Source: an uncultured Pelagibacteraceae bacterium (lineage in GTDB: Bacteria; Pseudomonadota; Alphaproteobacteria; Pelagibacterales; Pelagibacteraceae). Taken from it: a stretch of DNA of 64,000 bases. This document shows, piece after piece, positions 42,760 to 54,142 of this stretch (positions are counted from its first letter, which is position 1; every line of letters starts with the position of its first letter). Made by a program: the position numbers and the translations under genes. The notes below the pieces were generated by a model. The model did not search any database and was not told the DNA's origin. It was given only the letters and a program-made list of their open reading frames with translations. Location of the stretch: NCBI GenBank assembly GCA_902520335.1, contig CABYNS010000002.1, forward strand, positions 124,001-188,000. Direction: 5' to 3'.

Positions 42760-43710
42760 ATGACTAAATTAAAAGGTTTATTATTGACCGAGGGTATGCA
42801 CGGCATGATTAGCCAAGTTGAGGGGCTTGCTAAAGCTCTTAATCTTGAATTTATACACGAAAAAATTGAACTAAATAATTTTTGGAAAATGATACCTCCA
42901 AAATTTACACCTGTTAAAGATTTTGTTTTCAAGAATGATATATCAAAAAAATTTAATTTAGTAATTTCATGTGGAAGAAAAAGCGTAGTTCCGTCTATCT
43001 TTTTAAAAAAAAAATTTGGAAGTAAAATAATGAATATTCATATTCAGGATCCAAAAGTATCATTAAAAAATTTTGATTTTGTTATTGCACCAGAGCATGA
43101 TGGTCTTGAGGGTATAAATGTTCTTAAAACTAAAGGAGCAATTCATTATCTTACTGAAAAAGAGTTAGAGGAAAATATTGATTATCTAAAACCTCAAATT
43201 AAAAAAGAAAAAGTAATAGCGTTTATTGCTGGTGGTCCAAATAAGTATTATGATTTTAACGATGAAATAATTGATAAAATTTTTATTAAAACTAAAAAAA
43301 ATTTTATCAATCAAGGTTATCAGCTAATTTTTATACCCTCAATGAGAACACCACAAAGAATTATTAATAAAGCCCAAAATTTTTTTGATGATAGCCAGGT
43401 TATAATTCAAGATATTGATAAGAAAGCCTATTTGTCATCACTTCAACTAGCTAATCATATTATTGTAACTTGTGACTCTACATCTATGATATCTGAAGCA
43501 GCCATGTCAGGAAAACCAATATATGTCGCTCAAATGCCAGCTATTAAAAAAAATATTCGTTTTAAAAAATTTTTTGAGCTTTTTAAATCCCTAGATATAA
43601 TTAAAAACCTAGAGGACAGAGTGGAAGAATGGAATTATAAAAAACTTAATGAAACTCGTAGAATATCGGGATATATAGAGAAACAATTTAAAGATTATGA
43701 CTTTTCTTAA
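42760..43710 (+). CDS. ELM1-like (mitochondrial fission ELM1 / DUF1022) family protein
   Basis: LLTEGMHGMISQVEGLAKAL, VISCGRKSVVPSIFLKKKFGSKIMNIHIQDPK, VIAPEHDGLEGINVLKTKGAIH, VTCDSTSMISEAAMSGKPIYV. Confidence 0.83.
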   Translation: MTKLKGLLLTEGMHGMISQVEGLAKALNLEFIHEKIELNNFWKMIPPKFTPVKDFVFKNDISKKFNLVISCGRKSVVPSIFLKKKFGSKIMNIHIQDPKVSLKNFDFVIAPEHDGLEGINVLKTKGAIHYLTEKELEENIDYLKPQIKKEKVIAFIAGGPNKYYDFNDEIIDKIFIKTKKNFINQGYQLIFIPSMRTPQRIINKAQNFFDDSQVIIQDIDKKAYLSSLQLANHIIVTCDSTSMISEAAMSGKPIYVAQMPAIKKNIRFKKFFELFKSLDIIKNLEDRVEEWNYKKLNETRRISGYIEKQFKDYDFS

Positions 43711-44359
43711 TTCTCTATTAAAAAACTCAAAAAAGTATGAATTCCCATTTAATCACTGGGAATATAATAATGCTTTAAGTGAAGAGGCTATTAAAGAAAT
43801 AGAAGGTGCGGATATTCCTGATGTAAGTAAACATAATCTCAATTACGATGGCACAAGAGCAATTGATGGTGGTGCCGCTGAATTTAGAGAAGGCATAGCT
43901 TCAGGTGGTAAGGCAATAAAATTTAGATGTTTTGTTACAAAAGAAAATGCTTCCCAATTTCCAAATTTAGTAAAATTTATCAATGAACTTCAATCTAAAG
44001 AGACATGCGAAACGATCTCCAAAATGATTAATAAAGATTTATCCGGTTCTTATGTCAGACTTGAAGTAATATGTGATCGTGAAGGTTTTTGGCTTAAGCC
44101 ACATTGTGACATTAAAGAAAAATTAATGTCAGGACTTATTTTTGTAAATAATGCGAAGGAGTCAGAGGAATTAGGTACTGATTTTTATAATGAAAAATTA
44201 GAAAAAGTTAAAACAGTTCCCTACAAACATAATTATGGTTATTTATTTACAAGTGGTCCAAATACATGGCACGGTATGGAAAAGAAAAAAATTGTTAAAG
44301 AAAGAAGATGTATTCAAGTCAACTATGTTACATTTGAAACTGATTGGAAAGTTGACTAA
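43697..44359 (+). CDS. 2OG-Fe(II) oxygenase-like protein
   Basis: [35 protein letters not shown] (HxD) and later [27 protein letters not shown] (H...R). Confidence 0.75.
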   Translation: MTFLNSLLKNSKKYEFPFNHWEYNNALSEEAIKEIEGADIPDVSKHNLNYDGTRAIDGGAAEFREGIASGGKAIKFRCFVTKENASQFPNLVKFINELQSKETCETISKMINKDLSGSYVRLEVICDREGFWLKPHCDIKEKLMSGLIFVNNAKESEELGTDFYNEKLEKVKTVPYKHNYGYLFTSGPNTWHGMEKKKIVKERRCIQVNYVTFETDWKVD

Positions 44360-47300
44360 ATATTTTGAAGAGACGTGACCTCTAATTTTTTCGTTTTAAG
44401 TGATTTGATTCCCTCAATACATGCAAGGGCTGTTGACATATTTGTGCAGTAGGGCACTTTATTTTTAAGTGTTGCTCTTCTTAAAGCAATGGCATCGTTT
44501 AATCTATGTTCTGTGTTGCCACCACCAGTATTAATTACCAAAGCTATTCTTTTGGAGTTAAGCACATCAACGATATGAGGTGATCCACTACTTACTTTGT
44601 TTATAATTTTGCAACCCATGCCATTTTTTTGAATATATTCAGCAGTTCCTTTTGTGGCACATAGACTGAATTTCAGTTTTATAAGTTCTTTTGCAAGCCC
44701 TATACCTTCATCTTTATGAGAGTCTTTTAATGATAAAAAAGCTAGTCCTCTTGTAGGTAACGAATTAGACGATGCTATCTGGCTTTTTGCATATGCCATT
44801 CCAAAATTTTTGTCAAACCCCATCACTTCTCCAGTTGACTTCATTTCAGGACCTAACAATAAATCACTATTAGGAAATTTGTTAAACGGAAAAACAGCCT
44901 CTTTTACGGCAAACATTCCTTTAGATTTATCTTTTAAATTAAATTTTGAAAGTTTCTCACCAGCCATTACTCTCGAAGCTATCTTTGCCAAAGGTAATCC
45001 CTTTGCTTTCGAGACAAAAGGAACTGTCCGACTTGCTCTTGGATTTACCTCGATTACAAAAATTTCATCTTTTTTAATTGCGTACTGAACATTCATGAAA
45101 CCTTTTACTTTAAGAGCTATAGCCAAATTTTTTGTTTGCTTTTCAATTTCTTTTATTAAAAAAGGTTTTATGGAAACAGGTGGTAAGCTACAAGCAGAGT
45201 CCCCAGAATGAATTCCTGCTTCCTCAATATGTTGCATTATTCCTGCCACATGCACTTCTTTACCATCAGATATAGCATCAACATCAACCTCCATCGCATG
45301 ATCAATAAATTTATCTATAAGAATTGGATTTTTTTCCGCAGCTTTAAAAGCTTCTTCCACAAAATTTTTGAGCTGACTTTTTTCATAAACAATTTCCATC
45401 GCTCTTCCTCCAAGAACATATGAGGGTCTTACCATTAAGGGTAAACCTATTTTTTCAGATATTTTAATTGCTTGTTTAAAATTTTTTGCAATTCCACTTT
45501 CAGCTTGATTTAAATTTAATTTTTCTAAAAGTTTTCTAAATCTATCTCTATCTTCTGCTAGATCTATAGATGAGTATTGAGTTCCTAAAATTGGAAAATT
45601 ATTATCATGTAAAAATTTGGCTAATTTAATTGGAGTTTGACCACCAAATTGCGTAATGATACCGACTAAATTTCCTTTATCTTTCTCTCTCTTTATAATA
45701 TTGAAAACATATTCTTCTTTCAAAGGCTCAAAATATAATCTATCGCTAGTGTCATAATCTGTGGAAACAGTCTCAGGATTACAATTAACCATTACAGTTT
45801 CAAAACCAGCAGTTTTTAAGGCAAAACTTGCTTGACAACAGCAATAATCAAATTCTATTCCTTGTCCTATTCTATTGGGCCCTCCGCCTAATATTATAAT
45901 TTTTTTCTTAACACTCGGGTCAGCTTCACACTCTGAATTTATTGAAAAATTTCTTTGATATGTTGAGTACATGTATGGTGTAAAGGATTTGAATTCTGCA
46001 GCACAAGTATCAACTTTTTTAAATACTGGTAAAATTTTAAGTGCAGTTCTTTTTTTTCTCACAATATCCTCAGATAAATTTGACAGCTCAGAAAGCTTTT
46101 TATCTGAAAAACCTATTGATTTTATTTGGTTAAAATCATCAAAATTTTTAGGCAGTCCGTTAATTTTGATTTTAATTTCATTATCTATTATTTCTTTAAT
46201 TTGGTTTAAAAACCACGGATCGATTTTTGATAAATTATAAATTCTTTTAAGCTTAATTTTTTTCCTCATTGCTTCAGCAACAAGTAAAATTTTATTTGGA
46301 ATATTTTCTTTCAGTTTTTTTTCAATTTGTTTTTTATTTAGATTAAATATTCTGTCTAATCCTGAGAAACCAGTCTCAAGAGAAACCAATGCTTTTTGAA
46401 GAGACTCTTTAAAGTTTCTTCCAATTGCCATTGCTTCTCCTACTGATTTCATTGATGTTCCTAGAATTGCCGGAGAAGTTGAAAATTTTTCAAAAGTAAA
46501 TCTTGGAATTTTGGTTACTACATAATCTATACTTGGTTCAAATGACGCTGGAGTAACTTTGGTAATTTCATTTTTTAATTCATCCAACGTATATCCAACT
46601 GCAAGTTTTGCAGCAACTTTGGCAATAGGAAATCCAGTTGCTTTTGATGCAAGGGCTGATGACCTTGATACTCTAGGGTTCATCTCGATTATCACCATTC
46701 GCCCATTTTTAGGATTTATTGCAAACTGAACATTTGAACCACCTGTCTCAACTCCAATTTTTCTCAAACACGCAATAGAAGCATTTCGCATTACTTGATA
46801 TTCCTTGTCAGTTAATGTCAATGCAGGAGCAACAGTAACTGAGTCTCCCGTATGTATTCCCATTGGATCTACATTCTCTATCGAACAAATAATTATACAA
46901 TTATCTTTTTTATCCCTTACAACCTCCATTTCGAATTCTTTCCAACCTTCTAAACACTCTTCCACAAGCACTTGGCTCACTGGAGACTCATGCAAACCAT
47001 TTTTGATAATTTTTACGTAATCTTTTTTATTTTTAGCTATTCCTCCTCCTAAACCTCCAAGCGTAAAAGCTGGCCTAATTATTGCTGGCAAATCAATTTT
47101 ATTCAAAACTTTTGATGCTTGATTAATATTGCTTACGATCTCAGATTTTGGGAGATCTAAACCAATATCAATCATGTTTTTTCTAAATTTTTTTCTATCT
47201 TCTGCATTGGAAATAGCTTTTGAATTTGCGCCAATTAATTCAATTTTATATTTCTTTAAAATTCCTTTTTTTTCTGCTTCCATTGCAAGGTTAAGAGCAG

Positions 47301-47580
47301 TCTGGCCACCCATGGTTGGGAGAATTGCATCTGGTTTTTCTTTTTTGAGAATCTTTTCTAAAACATCTAAAGTAATAGGCTCAATGTAAGTTTTATCAGC
47401 AACATCTGGATCTGTCATAATTGTTGCTGGATTTGAATTAATTAATATAACTTTATAACCCTCATCTTTTAATGCCTTACAAGCTTGGGTTCCTGAATAA
47501 TCAAATTCACATGCTTGACCAATAATAATTGGTCCAGCACCTACAACTAAAATTTTTTTAATATCTTTTCTTTTTGGCAT
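44356..47580 (-). CDS. carB: Carbamoyl-phosphate synthase large subunit
   Basis: [28 protein letters not shown], two ATP-grasp halves ([27 protein letters not shown]), MGS C-term. Confidence 0.98.
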   Translation of the reverse strand: MPKRKDIKKILVVGAGPIIIGQACEFDYSGTQACKALKDEGYKVILINSNPATIMTDPDVADKTYIEPITLDVLEKILKKEKPDAILPTMGGQTALNLAMEAEKKGILKKYKIELIGANSKAISNAEDRKKFRKNMIDIGLDLPKSEIVSNINQASKVLNKIDLPAIIRPAFTLGGLGGGIAKNKKDYVKIIKNGLHESPVSQVLVEECLEGWKEFEMEVVRDKKDNCIIICSIENVDPMGIHTGDSVTVAPALTLTDKEYQVMRNASIACLRKIGVETGGSNVQFAINPKNGRMVIIEMNPRVSRSSALASKATGFPIAKVAAKLAVGYTLDELKNEITKVTPASFEPSIDYVVTKIPRFTFEKFSTSPAILGTSMKSVGEAMAIGRNFKESLQKALVSLETGFSGLDRIFNLNKKQIEKKLKENIPNKILLVAEAMRKKIKLKRIYNLSKIDPWFLNQIKEIIDNEIKIKINGLPKNFDDFNQIKSIGFSDKKLSELSNLSEDIVRKKRTALKILPVFKKVDTCAAEFKSFTPYMYSTYQRNFSINSECEADPSVKKKIIILGGGPNRIGQGIEFDYCCCQASFALKTAGFETVMVNCNPETVSTDYDTSDRLYFEPLKEEYVFNIIKREKDKGNLVGIITQFGGQTPIKLAKFLHDNNFPILGTQYSSIDLAEDRDRFRKLLEKLNLNQAESGIAKNFKQAIKISEKIGLPLMVRPSYVLGGRAMEIVYEKSQLKNFVEEAFKAAEKNPILIDKFIDHAMEVDVDAISDGKEVHVAGIMQHIEEAGIHSGDSACSLPPVSIKPFLIKEIEKQTKNLAIALKVKGFMNVQYAIKKDEIFVIEVNPRASRTVPFVSKAKGLPLAKIASRVMAGEKLSKFNLKDKSKGMFAVKEAVFPFNKFPNSDLLLGPEMKSTGEVMGFDKNFGMAYAKSQIASSNSLPTRGLAFLSLKDSHKDEGIGLAKELIKLKFSLCATKGTAEYIQKNGMGCKIINKVSSGSPHIVDVLNSKRIALVINTGGGNTEHRLNDAIALRRATLKNKVPYCTNMSTALACIEGIKSLKTKKLEVTSLQNI

Positions 47581-48751
47581 TTTTTTTCATGTTGTTAATA
47601 AATTCTTGGAATAAATAGACACTATCCTGTGGTCCGGGGTTTGACTCTGGGTGATATTGAACTGAGAATACAGGATTATTCTTTAATCTTATTCCCTCGA
47701 TACTATTATCGAACAATGATTTATGAGTAATCTGAATATTTTTTGGTAAGTTTTCTCTTACAACTTCAAAACCATGATTTTGGCTAGTGATTTCGACATT
47801 TTCACTTATTAAATTTTTAACTGGATGATTTGCTCCTCTATGACCTAATTTCATTTTTTTTGTTTTACCACCCAATGCAAGTGCGAGTATCTGATGACCA
47901 AGGCAGATACCAAATAATGGTATTTTCTTTTTAATAAGATTTTGAATTATCTGAATAGCGTATTTTCCTGTTGCAGCTGGATCTCCAGGTCCATTAGATA
48001 AGAATACACCATTAGGTTTAAGAGATAAAATTTTTTCTGCAGATGTTTTACAAGGAACCACAGTAACTTTACATTTAAAATCAGAAAAATATCTCAAAAT
48101 ATTTTTTTTTATTCCATAATCTATAGCCACCACATGAAATGAATTTTGATTATTTTTTCTATAGCCATGTTCTTTTCTCCAAGTTTTAAGTCCTTTCCAA
48201 ATATAATTTTTTTGCGTGGTAACTTTTCCTGCTAGATCTAAATTTTTTAGACCACTCCATTTAATCGTAGAATTAATAAGTTTGTTAATATGAAATTTAC
48301 TTTTATTTGAGTAAGCAATGGTTCCTTTTGGAGCACCTTTATCTCTTATAAAATTCGTTAAACTTCTTGTGTCAAGTCCAGTAATTCCAACTATCTTATT
48401 TTTTTTTAACCAAGCATCTAAATGTTGAAAAGATCTATAATTTGAAGGCGATGTAATCTCAGAATTAAAAATAACTCCTTTAGTCCAAATTTTATCAGAT
48501 TCGAAATCTTCTTTATTTGTTCCTACGTTTCCAATGTGAGGGAAGGTAAAGTTTATTATTTGTCCAGCATAAGATGGATCTGATATTATTTCTTGGTATC
48601 CAGTTAATGAGGTATTAAAGCAAACCTCACCAGTAGCCTCTCCCTGGTATCCAATTCCAATACCTCTAAAAATCTTTTTGTTTTCTAAAACTAAAATACC
48701 TGTATTTTTTTGAGAATTTTTTAAGTGAGTTTTTTTTACTTTTTTGGTCAA
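47558..48751 (-). CDS. carA: Carbamoyl-phosphate synthase small subunit
   Basis: [85 protein letters not shown]. Confidence 0.98.
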   Translation of the reverse strand: MTKKVKKTHLKNSQKNTGILVLENKKIFRGIGIGYQGEATGEVCFNTSLTGYQEIISDPSYAGQIINFTFPHIGNVGTNKEDFESDKIWTKGVIFNSEITSPSNYRSFQHLDAWLKKNKIVGITGLDTRSLTNFIRDKGAPKGTIAYSNKSKFHINKLINSTIKWSGLKNLDLAGKVTTQKNYIWKGLKTWRKEHGYRKNNQNSFHVVAIDYGIKKNILRYFSDFKCKVTVVPCKTSAEKILSLKPNGVFLSNGPGDPAATGKYAIQIIQNLIKKKIPLFGICLGHQILALALGGKTKKMKLGHRGANHPVKNLISENVEITSQNHGFEVVRENLPKNIQITHKSLFDNSIEGIRLKNNPVFSVQYHPESNPGPQDSVYLFQEFINNMKKNAKKKRY

Positions 48752-48877
48752 TTACAACTCATAAGTTAAAGGTTAATACAATAATTGATTTATTATCGCA
48801 ACAGAGATGTATTATAAAATTGTAAAAAAACAATTTTTCTTTTGAAGAATTTTTTCTTTAAAGTAGATTAAAAAATT

Positions 48878-49339
48878 ATGCCGTTAAAAGAAACTATTGA
48901 AACTGAATATAAAAATGCTTTAAAATCTAAAGATAAAATCAAAATCTCAACTTATAGGTTAATTTTATCATCAATTAAGGATCTCGATATCTCAAATAGG
49001 TCTGGCCCTAACAAAAAAGAAACAGATGATGAAGATATAAAAAAATTATTAAAAAAGATGATGAAGCAAAGAGCCGAATCAATCGATATTTATAAAAAAA
49101 ATAATCGCTCCGATCTTTTAGAAATTGAGCAAAACGAATTTAATATTCTATCAAGTTTTCTACCTAAGCAGCTGAATGAGGAAGATACTAAAAAGATATG
49201 TGAGGAAACTATTTCTAAATTAGGTGCAAGCTCTATTAAAGACATGGGAAAAGTAATGGGTGAATTAAAAAAAAAGCATGCTGATGAAATTGATTTTTCA
49301 AAAGCTGGCGCCTTATTAAAACAATTATTAAATAAATGA
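48878..49339 (+). CDS. GatB/YqeY domain protein
   Basis: KEMKQRAESIDIYKKNNRSDL-type region, EQNEFNILSSFLPKQLNEEDTKKI, MGKVMGELKKKHADEIDFSKAGALLKQLL. Confidence 0.9.
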   Translation: MPLKETIETEYKNALKSKDKIKISTYRLILSSIKDLDISNRSGPNKKETDDEDIKKLLKKMMKQRAESIDIYKKNNRSDLLEIEQNEFNILSSFLPKQLNEEDTKKICEETISKLGASSIKDMGKVMGELKKKHADEIDFSKAGALLKQLLNK

Positions 49340-51114
49340 TGAAATATCCAAAAGAATATCTAGATGAAATTAAAACTCGTCTCAAAGTTTCTAGCGTTGT
49401 TTCAAAAGTTGTAGCTTTAAAAAAAAGAGGAAAAGAGTTTGTTGGACTATCACCTTTTAAAAATGAGAAAACTCCTTCCTTTACAGTTAATGATGAAAAA
49501 GAATTTTATCATTGCTTCGCAACTTCAGAGCACGGAAATATTTTTGATTTTGTTATGAAAACTCAAAATTTAAGGTTTGGGGAAGCAGTAAAATATCTTG
49601 CTAATATTGCAGGAATGCAACCATATCTATTTACAAAACAAGATGAAGAGAGAGAAAAAAATTGGAAAGAGTATTTATCAATTTATAGCAAATATGTTGA
49701 TTATTATCATGATCAGTTATTAAAAAATGAAAAACTCTCAAACGCCAGAGATTACTTAAAAAATAGATCATTAGGCAAAGATGAAGTTAAGAAATTTAAA
49801 ATTGGTTTTGTTGAAAAAAATCCAAGTTTTTTTGATGAACTTAAAAAAGAATTTGGTGAAAAAACTTTATTAGAAAGCGGTTTATTTTATTTTGATGAAA
49901 AGAAAAAAAAAAGTATAGAGAGATTCAAAGGAAGATTGATATTTCCGATAAACAATATTTCAGGACAGCCAATCGCTTTGGGCGGTAGAATAATTGAAAA
50001 TTTAGATTATTTAGCAAAATATATTAATTCACCAGAAACTAACTTTTTTAAAAAGGGTTCAAATCTTTATAATTTAGACCTAGCAAGAAAATTATCTAAT
50101 AAGTTAGATCATATTTTTTTAGTGGAGGGTTATATGGATGTAGTTGGTTTAAGTAAAAATGGAATTGAAAACGTTGTTGCAAATCTTGGCACCTCTTTAA
50201 CTGATAAACAAATTTTAACATTAAATCAGTTCTTTGATGACATTATAATCTGTTTCGATGGAGATGAGAGTGGCTACAAAGCTGCTTTAAGAGCAGCAGA
50301 AAATTCTATTAAAGAATTGAAACCGGAAAAACAAATATCTTTTTTATTTTTACCAGATAAAGAGGACCCTGATAGTTTTGTAAATAAAAATGGTAAAAAC
50401 TATTTTTTTGATTTTACGAAACAGAACAAATTACCAATTCACCAATTTATTTTCAGCCATTATAAAAAACAAACTGAAAATAATCCTTCATCAATGGCAA
50501 TATTTGAGAAAAAATTAAGATCTATAGTAAATACAATTAAAGATGATCTTATAAAAAAATACGTATTAGAGTATTTCCTAGAGAAAATCTTGGAGTTAAC
50601 ACCCAATCTTAATCAAAATAAGAAAAAGTTTTTTGTTAAGAAGACAAAATCACTTGAGTCAACAAAAAAGTTTTTAAATGACAGTCAAAATATTACTGGT
50701 GTAGAATTGAAAGAGTTTTCATTATTGTATTTACTCTTAAATAATTTGTCCTTTTTTCAGTCAAATATTCATTTAATTGAAAATATCAAGTTATTCACAG
50801 AAATTAACAAGCAGATATTCAACTCCTTGATTGAAAAATTAAAGTCAAATCACCCAGTTGATATCGAAACTCTTAATCTTGATAAACAACTGATTGATAA
50901 GATAAATAAGTTCGCACCAATTAAATATATTTTAAAAAAGAAAAATAAAAATGAAGATAAAGTTATTGAATTACTCGATGATATTTCAAAAGATTTGTTT
51001 AATTACAATTTAGAGTTAAGAATTCAAGAACTAGAATCGAAATTTTCAAAAGATTTAAGCGAAACAACATTTAATGAGCTAAAAGAGCTTAAAAACGAGA
51101 GAAAAACTAATTAA
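49336..51114 (+). CDS. dnaG: DNA primase
   Basis: LKKRGKEFVGLSPFKNEKTPSFTVNDEKEFYHCFATSEHGNIFDFVM, GRLIFPINNISGQPIALGGRII, FLVEGYMDVVGL, TOPRIM. Confidence 0.97.
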   Translation: MMKYPKEYLDEIKTRLKVSSVVSKVVALKKRGKEFVGLSPFKNEKTPSFTVNDEKEFYHCFATSEHGNIFDFVMKTQNLRFGEAVKYLANIAGMQPYLFTKQDEEREKNWKEYLSIYSKYVDYYHDQLLKNEKLSNARDYLKNRSLGKDEVKKFKIGFVEKNPSFFDELKKEFGEKTLLESGLFYFDEKKKKSIERFKGRLIFPINNISGQPIALGGRIIENLDYLAKYINSPETNFFKKGSNLYNLDLARKLSNKLDHIFLVEGYMDVVGLSKNGIENVVANLGTSLTDKQILTLNQFFDDIIICFDGDESGYKAALRAAENSIKELKPEKQISFLFLPDKEDPDSFVNKNGKNYFFDFTKQNKLPIHQFIFSHYKKQTENNPSSMAIFEKKLRSIVNTIKDDLIKKYVLEYFLEKILELTPNLNQNKKKFFVKKTKSLESTKKFLNDSQNITGVELKEFSLLYLLLNNLSFFQSNIHLIENIKLFTEINKQIFNSLIEKLKSNHPVDIETLNLDKQLIDKINKFAPIKYILKKKNKNEDKVIELLDDISKDLFNYNLELRIQELESKFSKDLSETTFNELKELKNERKTN

Positions 51115-51181
51115 TCTCAATAAATTAGCAATGGATTTTTAATAATTTGGTATTATATAAGTTATTCAAAATTTATTTGCT

Positions 51182-53008
51182 GTGGAAAGAATTATAACTA
51201 AATCATTTGCGAGGTTGATGGGACGAGGAGCCCACCGTGGTTTTATCACATATGAAGAACTAAGCAAATCTCTAGGTAAAAGAAATTTATCAGATGAAAA
51301 TTTATCTCAAGCTTTCATTCATATTTTAGATGAAAAAATAATATTAGTTGAAAAAAAATCTGACTTTAAAGTATTAAGAAAAAAAGAAAATTCCTCTAAA
51401 GATGAAGGTAAAACAATCGAGAAAAGCGACGACCCAATTAGAATGTATCTAAGAGAAATGGGTGGCGTAGAACTATTGTCTAGAGAAGGGGAAATAGCAA
51501 TTGCAAAAAGAATAGAAGCAGGCAAGGATGTAATGTTAATTGCTTTATCTCAAAGCCCAATCACTGCTCAACAATTTTTTGATTGGGATCAAAAATTACA
51601 AAACGATGAAATTTTAGTAAGAGAAATAATCGATATAGACACAAACTATATGGAGGATGAAAATACTGGCCCAAGTGCTAAACAAAAAAATGCAGGGGAA
51701 GATGAAAAAGATGAAACTTCAACTGATGACAGTGATGATGATTTTAATCCAACTCTTGCTGCTATGGAAACTGAAATTAAACCAAAAGTTTTAAAAACAG
51801 TTCATTTACTAACTAAAGAATACCGTAAATTAATAAAATATCAAAAAGAAAAATTAGATTGCATTCTTAACTCAAAAATTTTTTCAACTTCTAAAGAGAA
51901 GGGGTATGAAAAAACTGTTAATGATATTTTAGAAAACATTAAATCACTTCAGTTATCACCGTCAGTATTAGAAGAGCTTGTTCAGAGACATTATGTTGAG
52001 AATAAAAAGATAATTTCTTTAGAAGGAAATCTTTTAAGGTTAGCCATGAATCAAAAAATACCAAGAGGTGAATTTATTAAATTTTATATTGGGAATGAAA
52101 TAAACCCTAATTTGAAAAAATTTTTAGATACAAATACTTTATGGAAACAATTTTTTAGCAAGAATAAGGAAGAGTTTAAGAATATAAGAGAAAGGTTAGT
52201 GGAAATAAGCCACAAACTTGGAATGTCAGTAACTGATTTTAAAAAATTAGTTAGTAGAGTCCAAAAAGGTGAAAAGGAGTCGAGAATAGCAAAAAAAGAA
52301 ATGGTGGAAGCAAATTTACGTCTAGTCATCTCTATTGCCAAAAAATATACTAACAGAGGTCTTCAGTTTTTAGATCTAATTCAAGAAGGAAACATTGGGT
52401 TAATGAAAGCAGTAGATAAATTTGAATATCGGAGAGGCTATAAATTTTCCACATATGCAACTTGGTGGATAAGACAAGCAATAACCAGATCTATTGCTGA
52501 CCAAGCAAGAACGATAAGAATCCCTGTCCACATGATTGAAACAATAAATAAAATTGTGAGAACTCAAAGGCTTATTTTGAGCGAGTTTGGTAGAGAAGCT
52601 ACCCCTGAGGAGTTAGCTAAAAAACTTAGAATGCCATTAGATAAAGTTAGAAAAGTTTTAAAAATTTCAAAAGAACCTGTATCTTTAGAAAAACCTGTTG
52701 GAGATGAAGAAGATAGTAGTTTAGGAGATTTTATAGAAGACACAAAAGCTCTAGCACCTTTAGAGCAAGCAATTAAATCAAATTTAGGAGAGGCTACTAC
52801 AAAAATACTTTCAACTTTAACACCAAGAGAGGAGCGTGTTTTAAGAATGAGATTTGGTGTAGGAATGAACACCGATCATACTTTAGAGGAAGTTGGATTA
52901 CAATTTTCAGTGACCAGAGAAAGAATACGTCAGATAGAAGCGAAGGCTCTAAGGAAACTTAAGCATCCAAGTAGATCAAAACAACTTAAAAGCTTCTTAG
53001 AAAGTTAA
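51182..53008 (+). CDS. rpoD: RNA polymerase primary sigma factor (sigma70)
   Basis: GTG start; [101 protein letters not shown]. Confidence 0.98.
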   Translation: MERIITKSFARLMGRGAHRGFITYEELSKSLGKRNLSDENLSQAFIHILDEKIILVEKKSDFKVLRKKENSSKDEGKTIEKSDDPIRMYLREMGGVELLSREGEIAIAKRIEAGKDVMLIALSQSPITAQQFFDWDQKLQNDEILVREIIDIDTNYMEDENTGPSAKQKNAGEDEKDETSTDDSDDDFNPTLAAMETEIKPKVLKTVHLLTKEYRKLIKYQKEKLDCILNSKIFSTSKEKGYEKTVNDILENIKSLQLSPSVLEELVQRHYVENKKIISLEGNLLRLAMNQKIPRGEFIKFYIGNEINPNLKKFLDTNTLWKQFFSKNKEEFKNIRERLVEISHKLGMSVTDFKKLVSRVQKGEKESRIAKKEMVEANLRLVISIAKKYTNRGLQFLDLIQEGNIGLMKAVDKFEYRRGYKFSTYATWWIRQAITRSIADQARTIRIPVHMIETINKIVRTQRLILSEFGREATPEELAKKLRMPLDKVRKVLKISKEPVSLEKPVGDEEDSSLGDFIEDTKALAPLEQAIKSNLGEATTKILSTLTPREERVLRMRFGVGMNTDHTLEEVGLQFSVTRERIRQIEAKALRKLKHPSRSKQLKSFLES

Positions 53009-53011
53009 TTT

Positions 53012-53086
53012 GGGCCGTTAGCTCAATAGTAGAGTACTGCATTGACATTGCAGGGGTAGTTGGAGCGTAACCAACACGGCCCACCA
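53012..53086 (+). tRNA. tRNA-Val (GAC) with non-canonical D-loop and T-loop
   Basis: Acceptor GGGCCGT/ACGGCCC, anticodon stem CTGCA/TGCAG with loop TTGACAT, T stem GTTGG/CCAAC; D-loop AATAGTA, T-loop AGCGTAA; encoded CCA. Confidence 0.88.
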
Positions 53087-53096
53087 TAATATCATT

Positions 53097-53954
53097 CTAT
53101 TTATCTAAATCTCTCAATATTTTTTTAATTTTTATGTTGTCTAATAAGTTAAATATAAAGTTCCTATAGAATATTTTTCTAATAATTCTTCTAAAGAAAC
53201 TCCTCTTATTTAAGAGTCCATATTTTTTGTCAAATTTAGTTTTCAATTCTCTAAAATATTCATTATGACGATAATCAATTGCCCACTCATTCTGTGCTCT
53301 ATTAGCAACCTCTTTATTTTCAAAGCATTTTCTTGAGTCAATTGAAAAAACAACTATTGATTCAAAAAATTCTACTAAAAAAATTTTTTTTGAATAAAAG
53401 TTTAATTTTTTTTTTAATAATGGTGATCTTCTATGAATATTATCAACAACATTTTTGGCGTAATTTATAAAAGAATATTTAGATGGATTATTGAATTCTT
53501 TTTTTACATAGCTTGTACCTGTGTCTTCAACAATAATTTTTCCACCATCTTTGATATAGGGTAGAGAGTGGTGAACAGTACTAATTTGTTGCAAATTTTT
53601 GTGCCCACCATCATCTAAAATTATATCAACTTTACCCTCATTTTTATAAAAATAATCCCAAAATTTTTTATCACTTTGATTACCAATATAAATTTTAAAA
53701 CCATTTTTTTCTAATTTTTTTGCGTTTGGATTAAGATCTATACCGATTATTTTTGCTTTATTACCAAAGTATTTTTTCCACATAAATAATGATCCGCCGT
53801 TTGCGACCCCAATTTCAACAAATTTAATTTTTTTATTCTTATAATCGGATAAAATTTTTTCATAAACTTGAAAATAACTACTCCATTTTATTGAATATTT
53901 TTTTGAGTTTGTGAAAGACTTATATATAGAAAGTTTTTTTGAGTCTTTGTTCAT
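53097..53954 (-). CDS. Class I SAM-dependent methyltransferase-like protein
   Basis: VEIGVANGGSLFMWKKYFGNKAKIIGIDLNPNAK, VDIILDDGGHKNLQQISTVHHSLPYIKDGGKIIVEDTGTSY. Confidence 0.75.
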   Translation of the reverse strand: MNKDSKKLSIYKSFTNSKKYSIKWSSYFQVYEKILSDYKNKKIKFVEIGVANGGSLFMWKKYFGNKAKIIGIDLNPNAKKLEKNGFKIYIGNQSDKKFWDYFYKNEGKVDIILDDGGHKNLQQISTVHHSLPYIKDGGKIIVEDTGTSYVKKEFNNPSKYSFINYAKNVVDNIHRRSPLLKKKLNFYSKKIFLVEFFESIVVFSIDSRKCFENKEVANRAQNEWAIDYRHNEYFRELKTKFDKKYGLLNKRSFFRRIIRKIFYRNFIFNLLDNIKIKKILRDLDK

Positions 53955-54047
53955 ATTTAAATATCTGTGAAAACACTATCATAAATTAAAAATTAAATAT
54001 CTCAACTTGCGTGGTCACAAAAAACATTGTAAACATCATCTTATTTT

Positions 54048-54124
54048 GGGCCTGTAGCTCAGTTGGTTAGAGCAGTACACTCATAATGTATTGGTCCCAG
54101 GTTCGAGTCCTGGCGGGCCCACCA
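54048..54124 (+). tRNA. tRNA with CAT anticodon, elongator type; probably tRNA-Ile2 (k2C34) rather than tRNA-Met
   Basis: GGGCCTG/CGGGCCC acceptor (G1-C72, not initiator), loop CTCATAA, GGTTCGAGTCC T-arm, encoded CCA; CTCATAA...TTGGTC resembles bacterial tRNA-Ile2 (from memory). Confidence 0.85.
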
Positions 54125-54142
54125 AATTTAATAAAACAAAAA

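Noticed and set aside
44810-47389. Plus-strand ORFs within carB
   Set aside because: Antisense to carB, whose full motif set is intact; no independent support.
48811-48850. AAATTGT-A(n)-ACAATTT hairpin followed by T-run between carA and yqeY, possible terminator or leader structure
   Set aside because: Weak all-AT stem in an AT-rich divergent promoter region; expected by chance and in the wrong place for a terminator.
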